Source: an uncultured Oscillospiraceae bacterium (GTDB lineage Bacteria; Bacillota; Clostridia; Oscillospirales; Ruminococcaceae). From it: a stretch of 8,892 nucleotides of DNA. Made by a program: the position numbers and the translations under genes. Each line of letters begins with the position of its first letter. The first letter of the stretch is position 1. Below the pieces are notes generated by a model, which was given only the letters and a program-made list of their open reading frames with translations, was not told where the DNA came from and made no database searches. The stretch spans positions 1 through 8,892 of the forward strand of contig USNZ01000037.1 in the NCBI GenBank assembly GCA_900556255.1. The letters run 5' to 3'. This document shows positions 1 through 5,905 of the stretch, piece after piece.

Positions 1-394
1 CGTGCAGACCGCCGGCGACCTTGTAGCCGGAGTCCTCGCCGCCGAACTTGCCGCCTGCGTGCAGCACGGTGTATACAACGGTGACGGCGGGGATGCCCAG
101 CTTGGGCTGGATATCCACGGGGATGCCGCGGCCGTTGTCCGACACCTGAATGATGTTGCCGGGCTTGATGGTGACCTCGATGTGGGTGCAGTAGCCTGCC
201 AGCGCCTCGTCGATGGCGTTGTCCACGATCTCATAGACCAGATGATGCAGGCCGGAAGGTCCCGTGGAGCCGATATACATACCGGGGCGCTTGCGCACGG
301 CCTCCAGACCCTCCAAAACCTGGATCTGCGCGCCGCCGTAAGCGTGGTCGGTGGCGGTTTCGCGGTTGGTTTCGGTGATGATTTCTTCTGCCAT
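1..394 (-). CDS. gyrB: DNA gyrase subunit B, N-terminal part (cut by window edge)
   Basis: The first 131 residues of GyrB, the ATPase subunit of the type II topoisomerase that introduces negative supercoils; the rest lies beyond position 1. Visible GHKL (Bergerat) ATP-binding motifs: [10 protein letters not shown] at residues 55-64, containing the catalytic Glu and Mg-binding Asn region; SDNGRGIPV at 85-93; and the ATP-lid segment LHAGGKFGG with GYKVAGGLH up to the edge. [10 protein letters not shown] at 34-43 is the usual family N-terminal signature. The start is the ATG at 392-394, preceded by AGGAGG nine bases upstream. It follows remB by 47 bp on the same strand, so it is probably the distal gene of the dnaA cluster. 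GyrB rather than ParE is inferred from the position next to recF and remB; the visible fragment alone does not fully separate them. Confidence 0.95.
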   Translation of the reverse strand, partial: MAEEIITETNRETATDHAYGGAQIQVLEGLEAVRKRPGMYIGSTGPSGLHHLVYEIVDNAIDEALAGYCTHIEVTIKPGNIIQVSDNGRGIPVDIQPKLGIPAVTVVYTVLHAGGKFGGEDSGYKVAGGLH

Positions 395-441
395 AAAAAT
401 GAGCCTCCTGTGTGGGGTTGCGAAAACGATGCAAAAGGGTT

Positions 442-705
442 CTATTTTAAGTCGCTGCCCTCGGCGCGTTTCTTGAGGGCGGCGGGGGATAGCTGGCTGA
501 TGTACACGGTCTCGTCGGGGAAATCCGTGACCATAAAGCTCTTGGGTAGGGTGCCGGGCGCGGTCAGATCGACCACGGCACCGTCCGCCTCGGCGTGGCG
601 GAAATATTCCTCGGTCCGGCGGGATGCCCCCGCGGTGTCAAGGTCAAACACCCCGATGAGGTCGCGGGTGTTCAGTACAAAATCCTGCCCGGCGTGGAAA
701 TACAT
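442..705 (-). CDS. remB: Extracellular matrix regulator RemB (YaaB, DUF370 family)
   Basis: An 87-residue protein starting [20 protein letters not shown]. This closely follows the N-terminus of the DUF370 protein YaaB/RemB, which sits between recF and gyrB in Bacillus subtilis and is genetically linked to biofilm matrix expression there. Its biochemical role is unclear; the paralogue RemA is a DNA-binding activator. The C-terminal [11 protein letters not shown] matches the family's SPLSSxTLKKRA-like end. I chose the ATG at 703-705, not the TTG six bases upstream, because the AAGGA ribosome site at 714-718 is 8 bases from the ATG but only 2 from the TTG, and the family begins MY. A perfect hairpin covers that ribosome site (see separate entry). 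The 132 bp separating it from recF is occupied by a repeat element. Confidence 0.93.
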   Translation of the reverse strand: MYFHAGQDFVLNTRDLIGVFDLDTAGASRRTEEYFRHAEADGAVVDLTAPGTLPKSFMVTDFPDETVYISQLSPAALKKRAEGSDLK

Positions 706-707
706 AA

Positions 708-730
708 GCAAAATCCTTTCAGGATTTTGC
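708..730 (-). promoter_or_regulatory. Hairpin enclosing the remB ribosome-binding site
   Basis: Perfect 10-bp inverted repeat, read on the minus strand as GCAAAATCCT, loop GAA, AGGATTTTGC. It ends two bases before the remB ATG. The Shine-Dalgarno AAGGA (714-718) has its first base in the loop and the rest in the 3' arm, so folding would hide it. The outer end abuts the heptamer array starting at 731. The structure is seen directly; an effect on translation is inference. Confidence 0.6.
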
Positions 731-850
731 AGATAAAAGATAACAGATAAAAGATAATAAATAGGGATACGCGCAAAGCGCGTAATCTTAAGCGGGCTTC
801 CAGCCCGCGATCCACCAGATTTATTATCTATTATCTTTTATCTATTATCT
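731..850. repeat. Small composite repeat element between remB and recF
   Basis: About 120 bp bounded by inverted arms. The left arm, 731-758, is four 7-bp units AGATAAA, AGATAAC, AGATAAA, AGATAAT. The right arm, 823-850, is four units of the complementary type (ATTATCT or TTTATCT). The extended arms (731-762 and the complement of 819-850) agree at 29 of 32 positions. Between them are two perfect GC-rich hairpins: TACGCGC/GCGCGTA at 768-774 and 778-784 with loop aaa, and GCGGGCT/AGCCCGC at 792-798 and 802-808 with loop tcc. No ORF fits inside, so it resembles a non-autonomous miniature element. I see no target-site duplication. The recF stop codon lies inside the right arm. Confidence 0.8.
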
Positions 851-1950
851 ACAAAAGGTTTCTCCTGCGCGCATCCGCCCTTAACATACACAATTTTACC
901 GTTGGTACGCGCAAAAGCAGCGGTGTCGCAGGTGGTTACGATGGTCTGGTGCTCGCCCATGCGGGTCAGCAGGTAGGTCTGGCGCTCGTCGTCCAGCTCG
1001 CTCAGCACATCGTCCAGCAGCAGCACGGGGTGCTCGCCGAACAATTCGCCCACCACGGTTGCCTCGGCCAGCTTCATCGCCAGCACGGCGCTGCGCTGCT
1101 GGCCCTGGCTGCCGTAGATGCGGGCGGGCGCGTCGTCCAGCAAAATGTCCACGTCCTCGCGGTGGGGACCCGCCAGACAAAACCCCGCGCGCAGCTCGGT
1201 GGGGCGGGCGTCGTGCAGCTTTTGCAGCAGCGCGTCGGCGGTGGGGGCATCGGCGGACATGCGGTATTCCAGCCGCAGGGTTTCCGCCCCGTGGGAAATT
1301 TCGCGGTAATTCTGCGCCGCCACGGGGGTCAGCGTCTGCAAAAACTGTTGGCGGTGTTTCAGGATCACCGCGCCGTACTCGGCCAGCTGCTCGTCGTAGG
1401 CGTCCAGTAAAACCTTGCCGTTCGGCGTTATATCGTAGGATTTCAGCAGGGCGTTCTTTTGCGAGGTCAGCCGTGCGTAGCGCCGCAGCGCTACAAGGTA
1501 GGCGCGGTACACCTGGCTGAGCGCCGTGTCCAGAAACCGCCGCCGCCCCTCGGGGCCGCCTTTTACAAGGCTCAGCAGGTCCGGCTCAAACACCACGGCC
1601 TGGAAATGCCCCGCCAGCGCGGCGGCGCGTCCCACATCGGCGCCGTTCAGCCGCGCCGTGCGTCCGGGGCGTTGGCTGGTCTTGCTGCCGACGGTCAGGC
1701 GGATGTCGGTCTCACCGCCGCCGGACTCGATCTCGCCCTCCAGCACCGAGAACTCGCACCCGCGGCGTATCAGCTCGGCGTCCTTGCTGCCGCGAAAGCT
1801 CTTGCCCCCCGTCAGCAGCCAGACGGCCTCCAGCAAATTGGTTTTGCCCTGCCCGTTGGGGCCGCACAAAACCGTTAAGTGCGGGTCGGGCAGCAGCTCG
1901 GCGCGGGCGATGTTGCGGTGGTCGGTCAGTGTCAGGCGGTTCAGGCGCAT
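838..1950 (-). CDS. recF: DNA replication and repair protein RecF
   Basis: A 370-residue SMC-like ATPase that acts with RecO and RecR to load RecA at single-strand gaps and stalled forks. Walker A GPNGQGKT lies at residues 30-37, the ABC signature GSQGQQR at 280-286, and Walker B with D-loop VLLLDDVLSELD at 309-320. N-terminal [13 protein letters not shown] is the family start, and length is as usual for RecF. The ATG (1948-1950) overlaps the yaaA stop by one base (TAATG), implying translational coupling. The reading frame is open further upstream, but that extension runs antiparallel to no known domain and overlaps yaaA, so I reject it. The last four residues, VDNR, and the TAA stop are encoded by the AT-rich heptamer array, so the native C-terminus appears to have been replaced or extended by repeat sequence. 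Confidence 0.97.
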   Translation of the reverse strand: MRLNRLTLTDHRNIARAELLPDPHLTVLCGPNGQGKTNLLEAVWLLTGGKSFRGSKDAELIRRGCEFSVLEGEIESGGGETDIRLTVGSKTSQRPGRTARLNGADVGRAAALAGHFQAVVFEPDLLSLVKGGPEGRRRFLDTALSQVYRAYLVALRRYARLTSQKNALLKSYDITPNGKVLLDAYDEQLAEYGAVILKHRQQFLQTLTPVAAQNYREISHGAETLRLEYRMSADAPTADALLQKLHDARPTELRAGFCLAGPHREDVDILLDDAPARIYGSQGQQRSAVLAMKLAEATVVGELFGEHPVLLLDDVLSELDDERQTYLLTRMGEHQTIVTTCDTAAFARTNGKIVYVKGGCAQEKPFVDNR

Positions 1951-2165
1951 TACGCGCCCTCCGCGACCTGCACGGTCTGGCCGTCCAGCTCCACGGTGTC
2001 GCCGGCACGGCACTTTTTGCCGCGCATCGTGCAGACCTCGCCGTTGACCTTGACTGCGCCGCCCTGGATCAGCTCCTTGGCTTCGCCGCCGGTCTCGCAC
2101 AGCCCCGCAAATTTCAGCAGGGCGTCCAGCTTGATAAATTCGGTGTTGATGCGAATCTTTTCCAT
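1950..2165 (-). CDS. yaaA: S4-domain RNA-binding protein YaaA (RlbA-like)
   Basis: A 71-residue protein that is almost entirely one S4 RNA-binding fold. The core reads [20 protein letters not shown] (residues 11-30), followed by [10 protein letters not shown] and GDTVELDG. This is the small S4 protein found between dnaN and recF in most Bacillota; in B. subtilis it is linked to late large-subunit ribosome assembly. It is unrelated to E. coli YaaA. The ATG is at 2163-2165, four bases after the dnaN stop, with GAGGG inside the dnaN 3' end as ribosome site, 8 bases from the start. Its stop shares one base with the recF start. The symbol follows Bacillus use; the ribosomal role here is inferred from family and position. 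Confidence 0.93.
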   Translation of the reverse strand: MEKIRINTEFIKLDALLKFAGLCETGGEAKELIQGGAVKVNGEVCTMRGKKCRAGDTVELDGQTVQVAEGA

Positions 2166-2169
2166 AGTA

Positions 2170-3279
2170 TCAGCCCTCGTTCTTGAACCGTACCGGCAAC
2201 ACCAGATAGATAAAGTCGGTGCCGTTTTCGGGCAGCAGCTTTACGGGGCTTAACGGTCCGTTGATTTCCAGCACCATGCGCTCGCACTTGGAGTAGCGCA
2301 GCGCGTCCAGCAGGTAGCGGTTGTTAAAGCCGATCTCCACGGCGTCGCCCGCCATCTCGATGGGGGCAAACTCGTCCACGACCTTGCCCAGCGGGGTCTG
2401 GCAGCGCACCGTGACCTTGTCCTCGGCAAAGTTGATGCGCAAAGGGTTCTTCAGGCGCTCGGTAATAATCAGGGACGCGCGCTCAATGGTGTCGATAAAG
2501 GTCTTGCAATCCACGGTGACACGCGTTTTTTTCTCCTTGGGAATCACGCCCTCGTAGTTTAAGAAGTCGCCCTCGATCAAACGGGACATGATGGTGTAGC
2601 CGTTGGTGGTAAACACGACATAGCGGCGGTTGGCGTCGATCTTGACCTCGTCCTCGGCGCCGCCCATGATTTTCAGCAGCTCCTGCAGGGTCTTGCCGGG
2701 GATGATGATGCGGATATCGCGGGTGCACTCGACGTCGCGCTTGATGATGGCCAGGCGGTAGCCGTCCAGCGCCACCACGGTCAGGCTGCCCGGCTCAATG
2801 ACGAACAATTCGCCGGTGTGGGCGGGCTTTTTGCCGTCCTGGCTGACGGCGTAGATGGTTTTTTCAATCATCTCGCGCATCATGTCGCACTTCAGGGTCA
2901 TGGTGTTGTCGGCGCCGGTCACGGGCAGGCTGGGGTAGTCGCTGGCGTTCATGGCGGGGATCTCAAACTCGGCCACGCCGCCGCTGATTTTGGCCTGCCC
3001 CTCGTCGGTCAGCTCAATGCAGACATCGCCCGCGGGCATACGGCTGATCATCGAGAACAGCAGCTTGGCGTCCAGCACGGTCTCGCCGGGAACCAGCACG
3101 TTACATTCCAGCGTGGTGGTGATGCCCATTTCCATGTCGTAGCCGGTCAGGGTCAGGTTAAAGCCCTCGGCCTTGAGGTAGATGCCCTCCAGTACAGGAA
3201 TGGCCGCGCGGTTGGTAATGGCGCGGGAAACACCCTCAATGGCGGACGCCAGCAGGGTCTTTTCACATTCAAATTTCAT
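2170..3279 (-). CDS. dnaN: DNA polymerase III beta subunit (sliding clamp)
   Basis: A 369-residue beta clamp, the ring-shaped processivity factor that holds the replicative polymerase and other partners on DNA. Three clamp domains of about 120 residues each can be followed. The N-terminus [20 protein letters not shown] and [14 protein letters not shown] are typical, and the C-terminal [12 protein letters not shown] carries the conserved (I/V)LPVR end of domain 3. Length is normal. The ATG at 3277-3279 has AAAGGA six bases upstream. It begins 37 bp after dnaA ends, too short for an independent terminator, so dnaA-dnaN is likely one transcript. The stop is four bases before yaaA. Confidence 0.98.
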   Translation of the reverse strand: MKFECEKTLLASAIEGVSRAITNRAAIPVLEGIYLKAEGFNLTLTGYDMEMGITTTLECNVLVPGETVLDAKLLFSMISRMPAGDVCIELTDEGQAKISGGVAEFEIPAMNASDYPSLPVTGADNTMTLKCDMMREMIEKTIYAVSQDGKKPAHTGELFVIEPGSLTVVALDGYRLAIIKRDVECTRDIRIIIPGKTLQELLKIMGGAEDEVKIDANRRYVVFTTNGYTIMSRLIEGDFLNYEGVIPKEKKTRVTVDCKTFIDTIERASLIITERLKNPLRINFAEDKVTVRCQTPLGKVVDEFAPIEMAGDAVEIGFNNRYLLDALRYSKCERMVLEINGPLSPVKLLPENGTDFIYLVLPVRFKNEG

Positions 3280-3316
3280 AACGGGTCCTTTCTATTTGCA
3301 ACGGGACGCAAATAAA

Positions 3317-4630
3317 TCACGTCCGAACGTTCTTCATGATGTCGCCGCACATTTCCTTCAGGCGCTGGTCGCGGGCGATGTTCTCCTCCATCGTCTTGAT
3401 GGAATACACCACCGTCGAATGGTCGCGCTGGAATTCCTGGCCGATGGCCTCCATGCTCATGCCGGTGACCTCGCGGATGATGTACATCGTCATCTGGCGG
3501 GCGGCACTGACGTTGGCGTTGCGCTTTTTGCCGCGGATGTCGGCGGGCATCACGTTGTAGGTGCGCGCGACCTCGTTGAGAATTTTCTCAATCGTCACGG
3601 GGATGGGTTGGCTGTCGTTCAGGGTGTCCTTGATGGCGGTGGTCGTCACGCCGATGCAGGGGGAGATGCCCTCCAGCATGTAGTAGGCGTTCAGCTTTTT
3701 CACCGCGCCTTCCAGCTGACGGATGTTCTGCTTGAGGTGGTTGGCGATATACTCGGCCACATCGTTGGGCAGGTCCAGGTTCAGCAGCTCGGCCTTGCGC
3801 TTGACGATGGCCACGCGGGTCTCGAAATCGGGCGGCTGGATGTCGGCGGTCAGGCCCCACTCAAAGCGGGTGCGCAGACGCTCCTCCAGGCTTTTGATTT
3901 CCTTGGCGGGGCGGTCGGACGCGATGACGATCTGGCGGCCGTCGTTGTGCAGGGTGTTGAAGGTGTGGAAGAACTCCTCCTGCGTGGATTCCTTGCCCGC
4001 CAAGAACTGGATATCGTCGATCAGCAGCACGTCGGCCTGACGGTATTTCTGGCGGAACTGCTCGGTCGTGGCGGTCTTAACGGCGGAGATGATCTCGTTG
4101 GTGAACATCTCGCAGTCCACATACACGATGTTGAAATCGGGGTGGTTCTTTTTGATCTCGACCTGAATGGCGTTCAGCAGGTGGGTCTTGCCCAGACCCG
4201 ACGGGCCGTAGATGAACAGCGGGTTGTAGGCACCGCTGGGGTTGGCGGCCACGGCCTGCGCGGCGGCGTAGGCAAACTGGTTGCTGGGGCCTTTGATGAA
4301 GTTTTCAAAGGTGAAATCGTACCTTCCGCTGGGCAGGGAGCTTTCGTCCAGCTTGGGCTTTTTTTCTTCGCCCTCGTCCTTTTTGGGGGTGACGAACAGC
4401 ACCTCGACATCAAAGCCCAGAACGGCCTTGAAGGCGTCCTTCAAAAGGGTGGTATAGCGGTCGGACACAATGCCCAAGATAAAGGCGTTGCGGATCTCCA
4501 GCGTGATGGTGTTGGAGTTTTCAAAGCTGACGGCCTTGATGTCACTGATGTAATATTGATACGTCGCCTCGGCGGTATGTTCGCGGCAGTACGCTTTGGC
4601 CGCGTCCAATACGTCGTTGATGGAATCCAT
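3317..4630 (-). CDS. dnaA: Chromosomal replication initiator protein DnaA
   Basis: A 437-residue AAA+ initiator that binds DnaA boxes at oriC and melts the origin. Domain I covers roughly residues 1-80 and a short charged linker follows. The AAA+ core starts near 105: Walker A GPSGLGKT at 142-149, Walker B LLIDDIQFL at 202-210, sensor I region IVIASDRP at 234-241, arginine-finger segment RLRTRFEWGL at 251-260, and sensor II region NIRQLEGAVKKL at 302-313. Domain IV ends with the DNA-binding signature RDHSTVVYS at 402-410. I chose the ATG at 4628-4630. An in-frame GTG at 4646-4648 would add six residues, but its AGGAA sits directly against it. The ribosome site for the ATG is weak (GGGGA about 11 bases away), so the start is less certain than the identity. 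Confidence 0.97.
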   Translation of the reverse strand: MDSINDVLDAAKAYCREHTAEATYQYYISDIKAVSFENSNTITLEIRNAFILGIVSDRYTTLLKDAFKAVLGFDVEVLFVTPKKDEGEEKKPKLDESSLPSGRYDFTFENFIKGPSNQFAYAAAQAVAANPSGAYNPLFIYGPSGLGKTHLLNAIQVEIKKNHPDFNIVYVDCEMFTNEIISAVKTATTEQFRQKYRQADVLLIDDIQFLAGKESTQEEFFHTFNTLHNDGRQIVIASDRPAKEIKSLEERLRTRFEWGLTADIQPPDFETRVAIVKRKAELLNLDLPNDVAEYIANHLKQNIRQLEGAVKKLNAYYMLEGISPCIGVTTTAIKDTLNDSQPIPVTIEKILNEVARTYNVMPADIRGKKRNANVSAARQMTMYIIREVTGMSMEAIGQEFQRDHSTVVYSIKTMEENIARDQRLKEMCGDIMKNVRT

Positions 4631-4694
4631 AGCTTGCGATATCCCCACTTCCTGTTAAAATGAAACGCCAAAACGGCGCAAAAAACCTACATAC

Positions 4695-4723
4695 AGTATA
4701 GCACAAAATGTCGGGCAAAACAA
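4695..4723 (-). promoter_or_regulatory. Probable dnaA promoter
   Basis: On the minus strand, TATACT (4695-4700) is a 5/6 match to the -10 consensus and is preceded by TGC, an extended -10. A poorer -35, TTGTTT (4718-4723), lies 17 bp upstream. Transcription would start near 4688, giving a leader of roughly 58 bases before the dnaA ATG. It lies outside the repeat block, between it and the gene. Confidence 0.6.
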
Positions 4724-4853
4724 CAGCCCCTATATAAAAAGGTAGAGAAAATTTGATTAAAAGATAAAAGATAATAGATAATAGATAATAAATAAGGTGG
4801 AGTTTGTGCCAAAGGCACAAACAAAAAAGCGTGGAGGGGAGGTTGTGGGTCAA

Positions 4854-4878
4854 CCGTAGGCACGGCTACTATGCCGCC
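4854..4878 (+). repeat. GTAG-anchored repeat, copy 1 of a 25-bp direct repeat
   Basis: This 25-bp segment is identical to 5066-5090. It starts CCGTAGGCACGGC and ends TATGCCGCC. The central pairing CGGC/GCCG is only 4 bp, weaker than the other members of the family. Downstream, ACATAACGGA (4912-4921 region) recurs after the palindrome at 5010-5030. Confidence 0.75.
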
Positions 4879-4922
4879 CGTTGCAGCCATCCCGGTAACG
4901 CAACATAACGGATAAACCGCAC

Positions 4923-4942
4923 GGGACGCATATATGCGTCCC
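4923..4942. repeat. Perfect 20-bp palindrome, GTAG-anchored on the minus strand
   Basis: The arms are GGGACGCATA and TATGCGTCCC with no loop. On the minus strand it is immediately preceded by GTAG. The flank CCCTACAAACCTGCCG at 4941-4956 recurs exactly at 5852-5867, beside a palindrome with a different stem. Confidence 0.85.
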
Positions 4943-5005
4943 CTACAAACCTGCCGGAAGTATCGAACCGTCACGGGATGTTGCAACAACAAAATTCACC
5001 ACCCT

Positions 5006-5030
5006 GTAGGGGCGGGGTATTGCCCCGCCC
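5006..5030 (+). repeat. GTAG-anchored palindrome
   Basis: GTAG at 5006-5009 is followed by stem GGGCGGGG (5010-5017), loop tattg and CCCCGCCC (5023-5030). Same layout as the other GTAG copies, with an unrelated stem sequence. Confidence 0.8.
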
Positions 5031-5065
5031 GCGACATAACGGAAACGCGAAAATTACGGGATGGT

Positions 5066-5090
5066 CCGTAGGCACGGCTACTATGCCGCC
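5066..5090 (+). repeat. GTAG-anchored repeat, copy 2 of the 25-bp direct repeat
   Basis: Exact copy of 4854-4878. The sequences after the two copies diverge at once, so only the 25-bp unit is shared. Confidence 0.75.
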
Positions 5091-5120
5091 GGCGGTTTTG
5101 CGGTTGTTGCTAAATTCCCC

Positions 5121-5146
5121 GGCGGGATGGGGTCACCCCGCCCTAC
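5121..5146 (-). repeat. GTAG-anchored palindrome, partly decayed
   Basis: On the minus strand GTAG (5143-5146) precedes GGCGGGGTGACCCC, which continues to CCCGCC at 5121. The outer GGCGGG/CCCGCC pairs, and an inner GGGG/CCCC is an alternative. A two-base interruption suggests drift from a once perfect palindrome. Confidence 0.6.
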
Positions 5147-5324
5147 ATCGCACTGTATAAAATGTGCCCGCGCGGGGGGCACACCAAAATTATTATCTTT
5201 TATCTTTTATCTATTATCTATTTATTATTTCTCCCTCTCCCCCAAAATATAGTGTCTCCCGCCGCCCTTCTCCACAACGCACAAAAAACTTTTACGCTTT
5301 GGCGAAAAAACTCGGCAAAAACAC

Positions 5325-5354
5325 TTGACAAACACCCCTTATATCGCGTATAAT
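5325..5354 (+). promoter_or_regulatory. rpmH promoter
   Basis: TTGACA (5325-5330) and TATAAT (5349-5354) are exact sigma-A consensus hexamers separated by 18 bp. Transcription should start near 5361, giving a leader of about 80 bases. The strength fits an abundant ribosomal protein. Confidence 0.9.
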
Positions 5355-5362
5355 CTAAGTCT

Positions 5363-5419
5363 GCAAGGCTGCCCCAGTGTATGGGCATTAGCCTGCTTGC
5401 AAAACAGCCCAAACTGGGG
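5363..5419 (+). promoter_or_regulatory. Structured rpmH leader with two competing hairpins
   Basis: The first fold pairs AGGCTGCCC (5366-5374) with GGGCA (5383-5387) and GCCT (5391-5394), across a three-base bulge, and is closed by GCA/TGC at 5363-5365 and 5398-5400. The second pairs CCCCAGT (5372-5378) with ACTGGGG (5413-5419). They share 5372-5374, so they cannot both form. The second ends nine bases before the AGGAGG at 5428-5433. A switch affecting L34 synthesis is inference; I know of no named leader motif that this matches. Confidence 0.4.
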
Positions 5420-5441
5420 ATTTCAACAGGAGGAATGAAAA

Positions 5442-5576
5442 ATGAAGCGTACTTTCCAGCCGAAGAAGCGTCAGCGCAGCCGTGTTCACGGTTTCCTGCA
5501 GCGTATGGCCACCAAGAACGGCCGCAAGGTCATTGCCCGCCGCCGCGCTAAGGGCCGCAAAAGCCTGACCGTCTGA
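5442..5576 (+). CDS. rpmH: Large ribosomal subunit protein L34 (bL34)
   Basis: A 44-residue, highly basic protein beginning [18 protein letters not shown] and ending [12 protein letters not shown], the standard bL34 sequence at standard length. It is a structural protein of the 50S subunit. The ATG at 5442-5444 has AGGAGG (5428-5433) eight bases upstream. It is the only plus-strand gene in the window and is divergent from dnaA, as is usual. A terminator follows 24 bases after the stop, so it is monocistronic. The usual next gene, rnpA (RNase P protein), is absent; the next gene is mnmE in the opposite direction. Confidence 0.98.
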   Translation: MKRTFQPKKRQRSRVHGFLQRMATKNGRKVIARRRAKGRKSLTV

Positions 5577-5599
5577 TCTTTGGAATACAATGAAGTAAA

Positions 5600-5630
5600 G
5601 GGTTGCTGATTTTGTCAGCAGCCCTTTTTT
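5600..5630 (+). terminator. rpmH intrinsic terminator
   Basis: A 10-bp stem, GGGTTGCTGA (5600-5609) with TCAGCAGCCC (5615-5624), contains one G-U pair and has loop ttttg. Six T follow at 5625-5630. This is a canonical Rho-independent terminator, and it separates rpmH from everything downstream. Confidence 0.95.
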
Positions 5631-5727
5631 CAAAATAAGATTCGGTGGTACGCATTTTATTTGCGCCAAGGGGCAAACGTCGCCATAATTCATCAACTGG
5701 CGAAAAAGCCCTTTTCCGGGCAGTAAT

Positions 5728-5751
5728 GTAGGGATGGGTCTTGACCCATCC
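5728..5751 (+). repeat. GTAG-anchored palindrome
   Basis: GTAG at 5728-5731, then GGATGGGTC (5732-5740), tt, and GACCCATCC (5743-5751): nine perfect complementary positions. The centre GGTCTTGACC is shared with the copy at 5834-5853 while the outer stem differs. Confidence 0.85.
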
Positions 5752-5833
5752 GCACCGCTGGCTGCGCGCAGCGCATAAAATCGCGCCGAATGGCGCGTTC
5801 TCACGGAATATCGTACTATCGGCTAGATTGCAC

Positions 5834-5857
5834 GGAACGGTCAAGACCGTTCCCTAC
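5834..5857 (-). repeat. GTAG-anchored palindrome, minus orientation
   Basis: GGAACGGTC (5834-5842), aa, GACCGTTCC (5845-5853); read on the minus strand it is preceded by GTAG (5854-5857). The flank at 5852-5867 is identical over 16 bp to that at 4941-4956. Confidence 0.85.
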
Positions 5858-5905
5858 AAACCTGCCGAAAGTTCGCAATCATCCTGTTGGGTTTATCGAT
5901 AATCT

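Larger units (their letters stand above)
4762..5219. repeat. Large composite palindrome block bracketed by inverted heptamer arrays
   Basis: The left array is 4762-4789 (AGATAAA then three AGATAAT); the right array is 5192-5219 (ATTATCT, TTTATCT, TTTATCT, ATTATCT), which is its inverted counterpart. Inside each array the order is spacer, GGTG, palindrome: GGTGGA at 4796-4801 with stem GTTTGTGCC/GGCACAAAC at 4802-4810 and 4814-4822, and on the other side CACC at 5182-5185 with TGTGCCC/GGGCACA at 5163-5169 and 5177-5183. The interior holds five GTAG-anchored palindromes (see separate entries). No protein is encoded, and no transposase or target duplication is visible. Confidence 0.75.
4631..5441. 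other. dnaA-rpmH intergenic region, presumptive oriC locus
   Basis: An 811-bp gap with no credible ORF between divergent dnaA and rpmH. In Bacillota oriC commonly lies upstream of dnaA, next to rpmH. Contents in order: dnaA leader and promoter, an inverted-repeat block at 4762-5219, an AT-richer segment at about 5220-5324, then the rpmH promoter and leader. I found only one good DnaA-box candidate, TTCTCCACA at 5268-5276 (one mismatch from TTATCCACA); TGTGGGTCA at 4844-4852 differs at two positions in reverse orientation. No box cluster is visible. The AT-rich heptamers should not be taken for a DNA-unwinding element without care, because similar arrays occur between recF and remB and beside mnmE. 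Origin function is therefore inferred from position only. Confidence 0.5.

Noticed and set aside
2..736. A 244-codon open frame on the plus strand across gyrB and remB
   Set aside because: Antisense to two recognised genes, with no domain-like pattern.
1951..2100. Upstream extension of recF by about 50 residues
   Set aside because: It overlaps yaaA in another frame and adds sequence before the conserved MRLNRLTL family start.
4646..4648. GTG as the dnaA start
   Set aside because: AGGAA lies directly against it with no spacing, and the protein from the ATG at 4628-4630 begins where domain I normally begins. Not fully excluded.
3182..4663. A 493-codon open frame on the plus strand across dnaA and the 5' end of dnaN
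   Set aside because: It is antisense to two certain genes. Its translation is low-complexity with many Gly, Val, Ala and His, typical of the reverse frame of GC-rich coding DNA.
4802..4822. Intrinsic terminator made by the 9-bp hairpin GTTTGTGCC/GGCACAAAC
   Set aside because: Neither strand has a T-run after the stem, and no gene ends nearby.
4762..5219. CRISPR array
   Set aside because: Repeats are of unequal length, occur in both orientations and are not separated by regular spacers; no cas gene is present.
5192..5219. AT-rich heptamers as the DNA-unwinding element of oriC
   Set aside because: Similar arrays occur at 731-758, 823-850 and 5944-5971 away from any origin context, so they are a dispersed repeat; a role at the origin is possible but not supported.
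5381..5551. A 57-codon frame (56 residues) overlapping rpmH in another frame, considered as an rnpA start because in Thermus rpmH is nested in rnpA
   Set aside because: It ends at a TAA inside rpmH, lacks any RnpA motif and has no suitable ribosome site; it is a by-product of rpmH codons.
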